A stretch of DNA of 43,078 bases from Pseudomonas songnenensis (GCF_003696315.1 NZ_RFFN01000009.1:118529-161606), one strand, 5' to 3'. Positions 7,581 through 18,449 are shown, numbered from the stretch's first letter. Numbers and translations are program-made. Notes: generated from the letters alone by a model not told the origin.

Positions 7581-9710
7581 ATGACTCTTGATTCTTCTGC
7601 CAACGGTCCGAGCAGTCTGCTCTCCTGCGAAGTGCTGGACCGCTCTCGTGTGCTCGACACCTTGATCAACAACCTCGAAGGCATGGCCTACCGCTGCCGC
7701 AACGACGCGTCGTGGACGATGATCTTCGTCAGTCAGGGCGCGCTGGGCTTGTGTGGTTACAGCGCTGCGGAGCTGGTCGACGAAACGCACGTTACCTGGG
7801 AACGGATCACGCATGCGGATGATCGACTGCGCGTGCGGCGCTGCATCGAGCAGGCCGTCGCCGCAGTGGGGCGTTTCTGCGTGCATTATCGAATCCGTAC
7901 CGCGTCGGGAATCCTCAAGTGGGTAATCGAACGCGGCGTCGCGGTGGCGGACGAGCAGGGCGAGATCGTCGTGGAGGGCTTCATCGAGGATATCACCGCG
8001 CAACGGGCCATCCTCGATGCCCTGGAACAGGCCGAGCTGCGTTATCGCAGCATTTTCGAGAACGCCTCCGAGGGGATTTTCCAGTCGACCCGTGACGGTC
8101 GATACCTGGCGGCCAATCCAGCCCTGGCGCGCATTTATGGTTACGACAGTGCTGCCGAACTGGTGGCTGATCTCGCCGACATCGAGCGTCGCCTGTATGT
8201 GGAAGGCGGGCGTCGCGAGGCCTTCTGTCGGCTGATGGAACACCAGGGCGAGGTACTCAATTTCGAGTCTGAGGTGTATCGCCGGGACGGCACGCGTATC
8301 TGGATATCCGAAAACGCCCACGTGGTGCGTGGTGCCAACGGCGAATTCATTTGCTACGAAGGCACGGTGCAGGATATTTCCGAGCGCAAGCACTATCAGC
8401 AGCAGCTCGAGCGCCAGGCCAACCATGATCTGCTCACCGGGCTGCCCAATCGCATCCTGCTCAACGACCGCATCGAACAGGGGCTGGCGCGTGCGGCGCG
8501 CCTGGGCTACTACCTGACCTTGGTGTTCATCGATCTGGATAACTTCAAGTTCATCAACGACGGCCTCGGTCATGTCGCCGGCGACGAGCTGCTCAAGAGC
8601 ATCGCCGCCCGTCTGGCCGGCAGCCTGCGCGGCTCCGACACCGTCGCGCGGGTCGGTGGTGACGAGTTCGTGCTGGTGCTCAGCGATCACTACCGCATCA
8701 GCACGGTCATTTCACTGCTGGAGCGGGTGCTGAACGAGATCCGGCGACCTGTCACGCTGGCCGGTCGGGAGTTTCAGGTGGGTGCGAGCATCGGTGTTGC
8801 GATGTTTCCGGGTGATGGCGAGGACGCGCAAACCTTGCTCAAGCATGCCGACATCGCCATGTACGCCGCAAAAAAACGCGGACGCAACAATTTCCAGTTC
8901 TTCACCCATGACCTCAACCGGATCGCCGATGAGCGACTGAACCTTGAGGCCGCGATGCGCGCGGCGTTGGAGCGTGATGAGTTTGCGGTGCACTACCAGC
9001 CGAAGGTCGATGCCTCGCGGCGCATAGTCGGGGTCGAGGCACTGGCACGCTGGACCGATGCGGCGTTGGGTGTGATCGGGCCGGATCGTTTCATTCCGGT
9101 GGCGGAGGAGAGCGGCCTGATCATGCCGCTGACACTGGCCGTACTGCGCCGCGCGTTCAGCGACGCTCGGCAGTGGAATGCGGGGCGGGCGACCCCGCTG
9201 ATGGTGGCAGTCAATCTGTCGCCTCTGCTGTTTCTTGGTGATGACGTGGTTGACCGCGTCTGTGCAGTGCTGGAGGACGTCGGCCTGCCGCCGAATCAGG
9301 TCGAACTGGAAATCACCGAAACGGTATTTCTCGGTGATGGTACGCGCGCCGTCGCGATTCTTGCCGAGTTCAAGGCCCGCGGCTTTCGGCTGGCGATGGA
9401 CGACTTCGGTACCGGCTATTCGGCGCTCAGTTATCTGCGACGGTTCCCGCTGGACATCATCAAGATCGATCGCTCGCTGGTCACCGGGCTGGAACAGGAG
9501 GAGGAAGTGGCGATGATTGCCCGCGCCGCCATCTCGCTGGGCAAGAGCCTGCACAAGACCGTGGTCGCCGAGGGGGTGGAAAATGCTGCGCAGTTCGACT
9601 TTCTCTGCAGGCAGGGTTGCGATGAGTTTCAGGGCTACCTGCTCTCGCGACCGCTACCGGCAGCGCAGATCACCGCATTGCTGGCGGCCGGTGGCGTGAT
9701 CCGTTTCTAG
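7581..9710 (+). CDS. PAS-PAS-GGDEF-EAL cyclic-di-GMP protein
   Basis: This is a 709-aa signalling protein without obvious membrane segments. Two PAS domains lie at about 15-150 and 150-275, the second followed by a PAC-like QDISERKHYQQQLERQANHD linker. The GGDEF domain follows at about 275-440 with GGDEF at 359-363 and an RxxD product-inhibition site (RGSD) five residues before it. The EAL domain runs from about 455 to 700 with VEALARW (EAL at 486-488), DDFGTGYSALSYL and GVENAAQ. Both catalytic signatures look intact, so the protein could both make and break cyclic-di-GMP. Which activity dominates cannot be told from sequence. The PAS domains probably sense redox state, oxygen or a ligand. 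It appears to be a single-gene unit. Confidence 0.94.
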   Translation: MTLDSSANGPSSLLSCEVLDRSRVLDTLINNLEGMAYRCRNDASWTMIFVSQGALGLCGYSAAELVDETHVTWERITHADDRLRVRRCIEQAVAAVGRFCVHYRIRTASGILKWVIERGVAVADEQGEIVVEGFIEDITAQRAILDALEQAELRYRSIFENASEGIFQSTRDGRYLAANPALARIYGYDSAAELVADLADIERRLYVEGGRREAFCRLMEHQGEVLNFESEVYRRDGTRIWISENAHVVRGANGEFICYEGTVQDISERKHYQQQLERQANHDLLTGLPNRILLNDRIEQGLARAARLGYYLTLVFIDLDNFKFINDGLGHVAGDELLKSIAARLAGSLRGSDTVARVGGDEFVLVLSDHYRISTVISLLERVLNEIRRPVTLAGREFQVGASIGVAMFPGDGEDAQTLLKHADIAMYAAKKRGRNNFQFFTHDLNRIADERLNLEAAMRAALERDEFAVHYQPKVDASRRIVGVEALARWTDAALGVIGPDRFIPVAEESGLIMPLTLAVLRRAFSDARQWNAGRATPLMVAVNLSPLLFLGDDVVDRVCAVLEDVGLPPNQVELEITETVFLGDGTRAVAILAEFKARGFRLAMDDFGTGYSALSYLRRFPLDIIKIDRSLVTGLEQEEEVAMIARAAISLGKSLHKTVVAEGVENAAQFDFLCRQGCDEFQGYLLSRPLPAAQITALLAAGGVIRF

Positions 9711-9714
9711 CGCT

Positions 9715-10044
9715 TCAGCTTTCGCCGGGAATGGCACCGTCCTGCCAGAGCCGCAGCAGTTCCTGCGGCGCTCGCTCCTCGGCGATCTGCAGGATCATCT
9801 CGGCGTCATTGTTCTCGCGGCGGTAATGCACTTCGACCTTGAAAAAACGCTGATCGCCATGGCCGACCTGTTGGCTGGCAACGGGCAGGCACTGTTCAAG
9901 TACCGAGCAGATACCCTGGCGCTGTGCCGCGTTGCAGTCGGCGAATTCGATCTGGCGGGGGCGTGTCAGGCCAGGCGCGGCGGCGAAACCGCCCTGGCGT
10001 GATACGCGCACAGAGGCATCCGGACCGAGTGCTGGCATCTTCAT
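9715..10044 (-). CDS. Emfourin-type inhibitor of protealysin-like protease
   Basis: This 109-aa protein lies 9 bp downstream of the M4 protease gene on the same strand. Its start MKMPALGPDASVRVSRQGGF and the segment RRENNDAEMILQIAE resemble emfourin, the small cytoplasmic inhibitor encoded next to protealysin in Serratia and widely paired with protealysin-like genes. The ATG at 10044 has AGGAGG at 5 nt. It probably binds the mature protease and blocks its activity inside the producing cell. The identification rests on the gene pair and weak remembered similarity rather than a strong motif. Confidence 0.75.
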   Translation of the reverse strand: MKMPALGPDASVRVSRQGGFAAAPGLTRPRQIEFADCNAAQRQGICSVLEQCLPVASQQVGHGDQRFFKVEVHYRRENNDAEMILQIAEERAPQELLRLWQDGAIPGES

Positions 10045-10053
10045 GTTGCCTCC

Positions 10054-11097
10054 TTAGCGTGGCACTACGCCCACCGATGTCCAGGCTTCGTGCAGGGCCT
10101 GGACCTGCGACGACTGCCGGCCGAACAGTTTCGCGCCGTGGGCCAGGGTCGCGCTGGCGAACGTCACGAAGTCCGCATTGTTGGGCAATTGCGGGTCACA
10201 GAGGGTGGCGTACCAGATCCGCCCGGCCTGTTCCCAGGCATAGCCGCCCAGCGCAGTGGCGACGAGATAGAACGCGCGGTTGGGAATGCCCGAGTTGAGG
10301 TGCACACCGCCGTTGTCCTCGCGGGTCTCGATGAAGTCGCGCATGTGCGCAGGCTGCGGATCACGCCCGAGCAGCGGGTCGTCATAGGCCGTACCCGGAT
10401 TGGCCATGGAGCGCAGCGCCACGCCGCTGACCTTGTCGGTGAGCAGCTCGGCACCGACCAGCCAGTCCGCTTCGGCGGCAGTCTGGCCGAGTGCATGCTG
10501 CTTGGTCAGTACGCCGAACACGTCCGAGACGGATTCGTTCAGCGCTCCGGGCTGATTGAAGTACACCAGCCCCGCTTCGCTTTCGATCACGCCGTGGGCC
10601 AGCTCATGCGCGACCACATCCAGCGATCGGGTGAAACGCTGGAACAGCTCACCGTCACCGTCCCCGAAGACCATCTGTTCACCGTTCCAGAAGGCGTTTT
10701 CGTAGCCCTGGCCGTAGTGGACTGTGCCGATCAGGGGCATGCCCAGGTCATCGATCGAGTCGCGCTGAAATACCTGCCAGAAGAATGTGTAGGTGGCGCC
10801 CAGCGCGTCATAGGCCTCGTCCACGGCCGCATCTCCGCTGGCCGGCTGGCCTTCGCGACGCCGCGGTATGCCGGGTAGCTGCATGCGCTGTTCGGCATCG
10901 TGGATTCGCCGCTGTGGATGGCCGGGGGTGCGTAGTTCGCCAAGCTCGGCGATTGCCGTGGGGCGAGCCGGGCCGGGGTTGGGCAGCAGGCTGTGAACGT
11001 GCGCGAGGGTTTGTCGCGCACATCCGCGCTGGTAAGGCGAGCCGTGGTCGATGATGCGGTCGAGGATGTACGGCGGGATGAAGGAACGGATCTGCAC
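10054..11097 (-). CDS. Protealysin-like M4 (thermolysin family) metalloprotease
   Basis: This is a 347-aa zinc metalloprotease. The zinc site is HELAH (164-168), the third ligand is Glu188 within NESVSD, and the catalytic His266 lies in GVHLNSGIPNRAFYL; all are intact. It has no signal peptide and no long FTP propeptide. Instead, about 50 N-terminal residues beginning MQIRSFIPPYILDRI form the short protealysin-type propeptide, which is removed by self-cleavage. The Tyr/Gly-rich N-terminal subdomain (GTVHYGQGYENAFW at 124-137) is thermolysin-like. It is followed directly by its probable inhibitor gene. Relatives have been linked to cleavage of cytoskeletal proteins of host cells or to interbacterial competition; the target here is unknown. 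Confidence 0.9.
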   Translation of the reverse strand: MQIRSFIPPYILDRIIDHGSPYQRGCARQTLAHVHSLLPNPGPARPTAIAELGELRTPGHPQRRIHDAEQRMQLPGIPRRREGQPASGDAAVDEAYDALGATYTFFWQVFQRDSIDDLGMPLIGTVHYGQGYENAFWNGEQMVFGDGDGELFQRFTRSLDVVAHELAHGVIESEAGLVYFNQPGALNESVSDVFGVLTKQHALGQTAAEADWLVGAELLTDKVSGVALRSMANPGTAYDDPLLGRDPQPAHMRDFIETREDNGGVHLNSGIPNRAFYLVATALGGYAWEQAGRIWYATLCDPQLPNNADFVTFASATLAHGAKLFGRQSSQVQALHEAWTSVGVVPR

Positions 11098-11293
11098 CTG
11101 CAGGACTCCTCGGTTGACTCGGCTGTGACCAGCATAGACCTGAGGTGTGCGGTCGGCGCGACCGTCGATCCAGGCGCGACGACCTGGCGCAGCGGTTGTG
11201 CTGCACCCTTGGCGCGATCTGCTGTCATTTGTTGCTGGACCCCGTATTCGCCGTCATAGACGAGGCGGGCGGTCATTTGACGAGGAGCTGCCC

Positions 11294-12733
11294 ATGTTCG
11301 GATTGGAAGCACTTGAGCTTGCGCGAATCCAGTTCGCTTTCACCATCACCTTTCACATCATCTTTCCGGCCATCACCATCGGTCTTGCCAGCTTTCTGGC
11401 GGTGCTCGAGGCGCTATGGCTGAAGACCCGGCAGGAGGTCTATCGCGATCTGTACCACTTCTGGCTGAAGATTTTCGCGGTCAACTTCGGCATGGGCGTG
11501 GTATCGGGAATCGTCATGGCCTACCAGTTCGGTACCAACTGGAGCGCCTACTCCGAGTTTGCCGGCAGTGTCACCGGGCCGCTGCTGGCTTATGAGGTGC
11601 TGACCGCGTTCTTTCTGGAGGCGGGCTTCCTCGGGGTCATGCTGTTCGGCTGGAACCGCGTCGGTGAGCGCCTGCACTTCTTCTCGACGCTGATGGTGGC
11701 CGTCGGCACGCTGATCTCGACCTTCTGGATCCTGGCGTCCAACAGCTGGATGCATACCCCGCAGGGTCACGAGATCATCGACGGCATCGTGGTGCCGGTG
11801 GACTGGTTCGCGATCATCTTCAATCCCTCGTTCCCTTACCGCCTCGCGCACATGGCCGTCGCGGCCTTCCTCGCCACGGCGTTCTTCGTCGGCGCTTCCG
11901 CCGCCTGGCACCTGCTGCGTGGCAAGGACACCCCGGCCATCCGCAAGATGCTCTCGATGGCGATGTGGATGGCGCTGCTGGTGGCGCCGGTACAGGCGGT
12001 GATCGGCGACTTTCACGGGTTGAACACCCTCGAATACCAGCCGGCAAAAATCGCCGCGATGGAAGGACACTGGGACAATTCCGAAGGCGGGCCGACCCCG
12101 CTGCTGCTGTTTGGCTGGCCAGACATGGAGGCCGAGGAAACGCGCTACAAGATCGAGATTCCCTATCTCGCCAGCATCATTCTCAAGCACAGCCTGACCG
12201 AGCCGATTCCGGCGCTGAAGGATTTTCCGCCTGAGGATCGGCCGAACTCCACCATCGTGTTCTGGACCTTCCGCATCATGGTCGCACTCGGCCTGCTGAT
12301 GATCGTCACGGGGATCTGGAGCCTGCTGCTGCGGCGGGGGGATCGCCTGTACAGCTCACGTCCGTTCCTGCGCCTGGTGCTGTTGATGGGGCCGTCGGGG
12401 CTGATTGCCATTCTGGCCGGTTGGTACACCACCGAGATCGGCCGGCAGCCCTGGGTGATCTACGGCCTGATGCGCACCGCCGATGCGGTATCCAATCATG
12501 GTGCCGGCCAGCTGGGACTCACCCTGGCGATGTTCGTGGTCGTCTACTTCGCCGTGTTCGGGGTGGGCATGGTGTATGTCCTGCGCCTGGTGAAGAAAGG
12601 CCCGGTGGTCAGCGAAGGTCGCGAAAAAGGCGCCGGAGGTCCTGGAGAGGCGCGGACGCCGATGCGGCCCATTTCCGCTGCGGACGAGGCCATCTCTCAT
12701 GAACAAGGCGATCAACTGGGCGAGAGGAACTGA
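11294..12733 (+). CDS. cioA: Cyanide-insensitive bd-type ubiquinol oxidase subunit I
   Basis: This is the 479-aa catalytic subunit of a bd-type terminal oxidase in the inner membrane. It oxidises ubiquinol and reduces O2 to water with hemes b558, b595 and a d-type or b-type high-spin heme. Typical features are the N-terminal ARIQFAFTITFHIIFPAITIG with the conserved His21, GMGVVSGIVMAYQFGTNW, and the late GWYTTEIGRQPW with YGLMRTADAVS. The quinone-binding loop is of the short form seen in CIO-type enzymes. The ATG at 11294 with GAGGAG upstream is chosen; the open frame back to 11147 has no family similarity. The cioB gene starts 3 bp after the stop. Confidence 0.95.
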   Translation: MFGLEALELARIQFAFTITFHIIFPAITIGLASFLAVLEALWLKTRQEVYRDLYHFWLKIFAVNFGMGVVSGIVMAYQFGTNWSAYSEFAGSVTGPLLAYEVLTAFFLEAGFLGVMLFGWNRVGERLHFFSTLMVAVGTLISTFWILASNSWMHTPQGHEIIDGIVVPVDWFAIIFNPSFPYRLAHMAVAAFLATAFFVGASAAWHLLRGKDTPAIRKMLSMAMWMALLVAPVQAVIGDFHGLNTLEYQPAKIAAMEGHWDNSEGGPTPLLLFGWPDMEAEETRYKIEIPYLASIILKHSLTEPIPALKDFPPEDRPNSTIVFWTFRIMVALGLLMIVTGIWSLLLRRGDRLYSSRPFLRLVLLMGPSGLIAILAGWYTTEIGRQPWVIYGLMRTADAVSNHGAGQLGLTLAMFVVVYFAVFGVGMVYVLRLVKKGPVVSEGREKGAGGPGEARTPMRPISAADEAISHEQGDQLGERN

Positions 12734-12736
12734 GCC

Positions 12737-13744
12737 ATGGGTATCGATCTTTCACTTATCTGGGCCGTGATCATCATCTTCGGCATCATGATGTACGTGG
12801 TGATGGACGGCTTCGATCTGGGCGTTGGCATTCTTTTCCCGTTCGTGCAGGACAGCTCTGATCGCGACGTGATGATGAATACCGTGGCGCCGGTCTGGGA
12901 CGGTAACGAGACCTGGCTGGTGCTCGGCGGGGCTGGATTGTTCGCGGCTTTCCCGCTGGCGTACTCGGTGGTGCTGTCCGCGCTCTACCTGCCGATCATC
13001 TTCATGCTGATGGGGCTGATCTTCCGCGGCGTGGCGTTCGAGTTCCGCTTCAAGGTGGTTCGCGAGCGCCAGCATGTCTGGGATAAGGCGTTCATTGGCG
13101 GTTCGCTGGTCGCGACCTTCTTCCAGGGCGTGGTGCTAGGCGCATTCATCAGCGGGTTGCCGGTCGAGGATCGGGCCTACGCTGGCGGGGCGCTGGACTG
13201 GCTGACGCCGTTCTCGCTGTTCTGCGGGCTGGCGCTGATCGTTGCCTATGCACTGCTCGGCTGTACCTGGCTGATGATGCGCACGGCAGGCGACCTGCAG
13301 CGGCGCATGCACGATATCGGCATTCCGCTGGTCTGGGCGGTGTTGGTGGTTACCGGCATCGTCAGTCTGTGGACGCCGTTGACCCACCCGGATATTGCCG
13401 AGCGGTGGTTCAGCATGCCGAACCTGCTGTACTTCATGCCGGTCCCGGTGCTGGTTCTGCTATGCGCCTTCGGCCTGCTGCGCTCGATCCAGCGGTACGC
13501 CAACTACACACCGTTCCTGCTCACCCTGGCGCTGATCTTCCTCGGCTATAGCGGGCTGGGTATCAGCCTCTGGCCGAACATCATCCCGCCGTCGGTGACC
13601 ATCTGGGAGGCCGCCGCACCGCCGCAGAGCCAGGGCTTCACGCTGGTCGGCGCGCTGCTGATCCTGCCGCTGATCCTGATGTACACGGCATGGAGCTACT
13701 ACGTGTTCCGCGGCAAGGTCAGTGCCGAGGATGGGTATCACTGA
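12737..13744 (+). CDS. cioB: Cyanide-insensitive bd-type ubiquinol oxidase subunit II
   Basis: This is a 335-aa membrane subunit (about 8 TM helices) of the CydB family, partner of CioA. The conserved N-terminal MMYVVMDGFDLGVGILFPF and TVAPVWDGNETWLVLGG segments are present, and GYSGLGISLWPNIIPPSVTIWEAA near the C-terminus is family-typical. It is spaced 3 bp from cioA and its TGA stop overlaps the next start by one base, so the three genes form one operon. CydB-type subunits stabilise the heme environment but carry no heme themselves. Confidence 0.95.
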   Translation: MGIDLSLIWAVIIIFGIMMYVVMDGFDLGVGILFPFVQDSSDRDVMMNTVAPVWDGNETWLVLGGAGLFAAFPLAYSVVLSALYLPIIFMLMGLIFRGVAFEFRFKVVRERQHVWDKAFIGGSLVATFFQGVVLGAFISGLPVEDRAYAGGALDWLTPFSLFCGLALIVAYALLGCTWLMMRTAGDLQRRMHDIGIPLVWAVLVVTGIVSLWTPLTHPDIAERWFSMPNLLYFMPVPVLVLLCAFGLLRSIQRYANYTPFLLTLALIFLGYSGLGISLWPNIIPPSVTIWEAAAPPQSQGFTLVGALLILPLILMYTAWSYYVFRGKVSAEDGYH

Positions 13745-13908
13745 TGGCGCCGCAGGATAAAAGCCCAGTCCCCAGAGGTGAGCCAAAGCCGCTCTGGCAG
13801 CGCATGAGCTGGCTGGTGCTGATCTGGAGCGGCAGTGTGCTGGCGCTGGGTGTCGTGGCCTGGCTGCTGCGTCTGGCGATGAACGCAGCCGGGTTGTCGT
13901 CTCCCTGA
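13744..13908 (+). CDS. DUF2474 family single-helix protein of the cio operon
   Basis: This is a 54-aa protein with a polar N-terminus (MAPQDKSPVPRGEPKPL) and one transmembrane helix (WLVLIWSGSVLALGVVAWLL at about 26-45). It matches the DUF2474 pattern. The ATG at 13744 shares its A with the cioB stop (TGATG), which is strong evidence for coupled translation. By position it resembles CydX/CydY-type small subunits of other bd oxidases. A structural or assembly role in the oxidase is inferred and is not shown by sequence. Confidence 0.82.
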   Translation: MAPQDKSPVPRGEPKPLWQRMSWLVLIWSGSVLALGVVAWLLRLAMNAAGLSSP

Positions 13909-13912
13909 ACTT

Positions 13913-13935
13913 GCCCTGTTATAGGGCGCTTTTTC
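13913..13935 (+). terminator. Rho-independent terminator of the cio operon
   Basis: The stem GCCCT / AGGGC (13913-13917 / 13923-13927) with loop GTTAT is followed by GC and five T. It starts 5 bases after the stop codon of the DUF2474 gene. The stem is short, so it may be a modest terminator. Confidence 0.65.
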
Positions 13936-14076
13936 AGACGTGGCGCCGCTTTGAGGCTGCCGGCGTCGTGAATCACGTCACGATTCCTTCATTTGCGGGG
14001 TATAGCCTTCCTGGCATGAACCTTGATGGACGACAGGCATAGCGCCTTGAGCAAACAGACGACGAGGATCCTTGCT

Positions 14077-14163
14077 ATGGACGATTACCAGGACGAACTT
14101 CTCGAATGGCACGCTGCTGAGCAGGACCACCCAGACTGCGCCGAGGATGCGGTCGAACTCTGA
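14077..14163 (+). CDS. Small acidic ORF (28 aa), hypothetical
   Basis: An ATG at 14077 opens a 28-codon frame ending in TGA at 14161-14163. GAGGA lies 8 nt upstream, which is a good ribosome binding site. The peptide starts MDDYQDELLEWHAAE, is strongly acidic, and has one Cys near the C-terminus (PDCAEDAVEL). It lies between the cio terminator and the convergent AraC gene. No family was recognised. The ribosome binding site and codon bias argue for translation; the small size argues for caution. Confidence 0.45.
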   Translation: MDDYQDELLEWHAAEQDHPDCAEDAVEL

Positions 14164-14183
14164 CCGGTGGTCGGTGAGGTGAA

Positions 14184-15221
14184 TCAGGCGCCGCGCCGCT
14201 GGGTGCGCCGGTAATCTCCTGGCGTCTGGCCACTCCAGCGCTTGAACGCGCGCTGGAATGCCTCCGCCGACGAGAAGCCGAGCAGCCAGGCGATTTCGCC
14301 GAACGCCGATTCGGTATCGCGGATATAGGCCATCGCCAGGTCGCGACGGGTGTCGTTGAGGATCGCCCGATAGCTGCTGCCTTCTTCCGCCAGCTTGCGA
14401 CGCAAGGTCCAGGCCGGCATCTGCAACCGTGCGGCGATCTGCTGCAGATCTGGCTCCTGACCCTTCAGCATCGGACCGAGTATCTGCGCGACGCGTTCGC
14501 GCAGGCTGCGCGTGCGGGTGCGTCGTTCCAGCTCGGCTTCGCACAGCTCGAGCAGATGCCGCCAGGTGCCCGGGCAGTGGTCCGGGTTGCGCAGGGCCAG
14601 CGTGCGCTGGTCCAGCTGCAACTGGTTCGCTTGTGCTTCGAAGCATACCGGCCGCCCGAACAGCGCTTCGTAGCGCGACGCGTAATCCGGCGCGTCAAAC
14701 TCGATATGGATCGCCACTGGCACGATCGGCTGACCGCCCAGCCGGGCGAGCTGCGAGACCCAGCTGGCCAGTACGGTGTCCACCACGAAGCGGTTGTAGG
14801 CGTTGTACGGGCTGATCGAATAGAAGCGCAGCCAGGCCCCGGCAGCGTCTTCGTGGAAGCTCGAGCTGCCGCGATAGTTGGAAGCATACAAGGGCTCGTA
14901 GCGGATCAGAGCCCGCGCCGCGTCACGCACCGTCGGCGCCTGGGCAGCGGTCAGCCCGGCGAGCCCGAGGTGGCTCGGCTTGCGCAGACGCCCCATTTCC
15001 AGGCCGAGCGCGGGATCGCCGGCCAGCTGAATCGCCGCATGGCCGAGCCGCATATAGCGCGGGATCGACAGCCGTGCGTGGGGTTCGGCCAAGCGTTCGG
15101 CGTCCAGCCCATAGGCTTCGAGAAGCGGCTTCGGATCGTGTCCATAGAGCTGCAGCGCCTCGCTGAGGCTGTGCAGAAAACCAACCGACAGATCACCCAG
15201 CCGAACGCGCTGGGTATTCAT
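14184..15221 (-). CDS. AraC family transcriptional regulator (OruR/ArgR-like layout)
   Basis: This is a 345-aa regulator. The C-terminal AraC HTH pair runs from about 245 to 340, with LQQIAARLQMPAWTLRRKLAEEGSSYRAIL and the second helix region IAWLLGFSSAEAFQRAFKRWSGQTPGDYR. The N-terminal about 220 residues match the Arabinose_bd-type domain found in OruR-like regulators (RLSIPRYMRLGHAAIQLAGDPALGLEMG region). Its ATG at 15221 overlaps the stop of the upstream nitrilase-like gene (ATGA), so the two form a coupled pair. The ligand is unknown. It is not divergent from a target, so it may control its own operon or the nearby fadH unit. Confidence 0.9.
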   Translation of the reverse strand: MNTQRVRLGDLSVGFLHSLSEALQLYGHDPKPLLEAYGLDAERLAEPHARLSIPRYMRLGHAAIQLAGDPALGLEMGRLRKPSHLGLAGLTAAQAPTVRDAARALIRYEPLYASNYRGSSSFHEDAAGAWLRFYSISPYNAYNRFVVDTVLASWVSQLARLGGQPIVPVAIHIEFDAPDYASRYEALFGRPVCFEAQANQLQLDQRTLALRNPDHCPGTWRHLLELCEAELERRTRTRSLRERVAQILGPMLKGQEPDLQQIAARLQMPAWTLRRKLAEEGSSYRAILNDTRRDLAMAYIRDTESAFGEIAWLLGFSSAEAFQRAFKRWSGQTPGDYRRTQRRGA

Positions 15222-16231
15222 GGATTGTTGCCGAGCCAGTGGTTGTGTATCTGCACCGGAACGCCATGTCCCGGCGGGGCCGGGCGACGCGGAGAGCCCA
15301 GCAGGTTCCAGGGCAGTGCGAGTGTCTGTACCGGCATCAGCGTTCGATCGCTCTCGGCGTCGGGTAGGGTACTGCCGCAGCTGCCCTGCGGATCCTCCAG
15401 CGCGCCGGGTATCGCAAGCAGTTTCGCTTCGGCAGAGGGCCTTTCGAGGTAGGCGTCGCAACCCAGCAGCACCGCCAGCGACCCAGCCGGCGTTTCGATC
15501 AGGCGGCGTGGTTCGGGGATCGGTGCGACGCTGTAGCGCCGTTCATAGCGGCTCAGCGCGTGCTTGTATTGCAGCGCACCCAGCGGCTTGCCGCGGCCAT
15601 CGAAGGTCAGGCTGACCTGACGCAGCGGGCCGTCACCGACCTTGAGCCGGTCGTTCTCCAGATAGGGTTCCGGCAGCACGATCGAACCGGCCACCAGCGT
15701 CACGCCGAACTCGCTGGCCAGATCGCCAAAGATCGTCTGGTACTCCTCGGCCATCTGCCGTGCTTTCAGGCGCAGTACGGCGCCGGTGCGGCGATCGTCG
15801 CCCTGGTTCCCGGTCAGTGCGCGCAGATAGCTGCCTGGATTGCTGAGTGCCATCCACTGCATGGCGTCGCGCAGGGTGCGTGCTTGCTGAACTTCCGGCT
15901 TCTCGCCGAATGCGAACAGGCCCGTACCGACATGTTCCGGTAGCACTACGACGGTTCGCTCGCTGAGCATTCCTGCGTCGGCGGCCTGCTGGAGATAGGT
16001 CCTAAACTTCAGCTGGAGTCTCTCTCGGCTCTGGAAGTCGGCTGGTTGCAGGCGCGTCTCGATGCCCAGCAGGTTGCCCTCCGTACCCGCCCGCCCACGG
16101 CTCTCTATCGGCAGGGTGCGCAGATCGGACAGCAGCGGGCCGCTGCGGCGGTCGTGCGTCCAGTCGAGGTAGACGGCGAAGGAAGCGGCTGCAAGGACCA
16201 GCAGCAACACGATATTGATTGAGGTGCGCAT
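15218..16231 (-). CDS. Exported nitrilase-superfamily (C-N hydrolase) protein
   Basis: This is a 337-aa protein with an N-terminal signal peptide or anchor (MRTSINIVLLLVLAAASFAVYL), so the enzyme domain should face the periplasm. Nitrilase-superfamily triad candidates are the Glu in VVVLPEHVG (about 98), the Lys in GALQYKHAL and the Cys in AVLLGCDAYLE. The spacing fits a C-N hydrolase fold, and VTLVAGSIVLPE between them is also typical. The substrate is unknown; amides, nitriles or N-acyl groups are possible. The frame is open to 16288, but the ATG at 16231 begins directly at the signal sequence. It precedes the AraC gene with a 4-nt overlap and is divergent from fadH. Confidence 0.8.
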   Translation of the reverse strand: MRTSINIVLLLVLAAASFAVYLDWTHDRRSGPLLSDLRTLPIESRGRAGTEGNLLGIETRLQPADFQSRERLQLKFRTYLQQAADAGMLSERTVVVLPEHVGTGLFAFGEKPEVQQARTLRDAMQWMALSNPGSYLRALTGNQGDDRRTGAVLRLKARQMAEEYQTIFGDLASEFGVTLVAGSIVLPEPYLENDRLKVGDGPLRQVSLTFDGRGKPLGALQYKHALSRYERRYSVAPIPEPRRLIETPAGSLAVLLGCDAYLERPSAEAKLLAIPGALEDPQGSCGSTLPDAESDRTLMPVQTLALPWNLLGSPRRPAPPGHGVPVQIHNHWLGNNP

Positions 16232-16334
16232 GGCAGGAAGGGCTGTGATGGACGCCGACAGCCTAGGTAAAGCGAGCCGTATTGCCAAGCGTTTTGCGCA
16301 GCAGGATCAAAAAGTTGTCACTTTGGATCATTGA

Positions 16335-18449
<2,115 letters not shown>

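Noticed and set aside
7403..13929. Twelve-base repeat GTTATAGGGCGC at 7403 and 13918
   Set aside because: The second copy is part of a terminator and the first has no similar context. Two short copies are best explained by chance.
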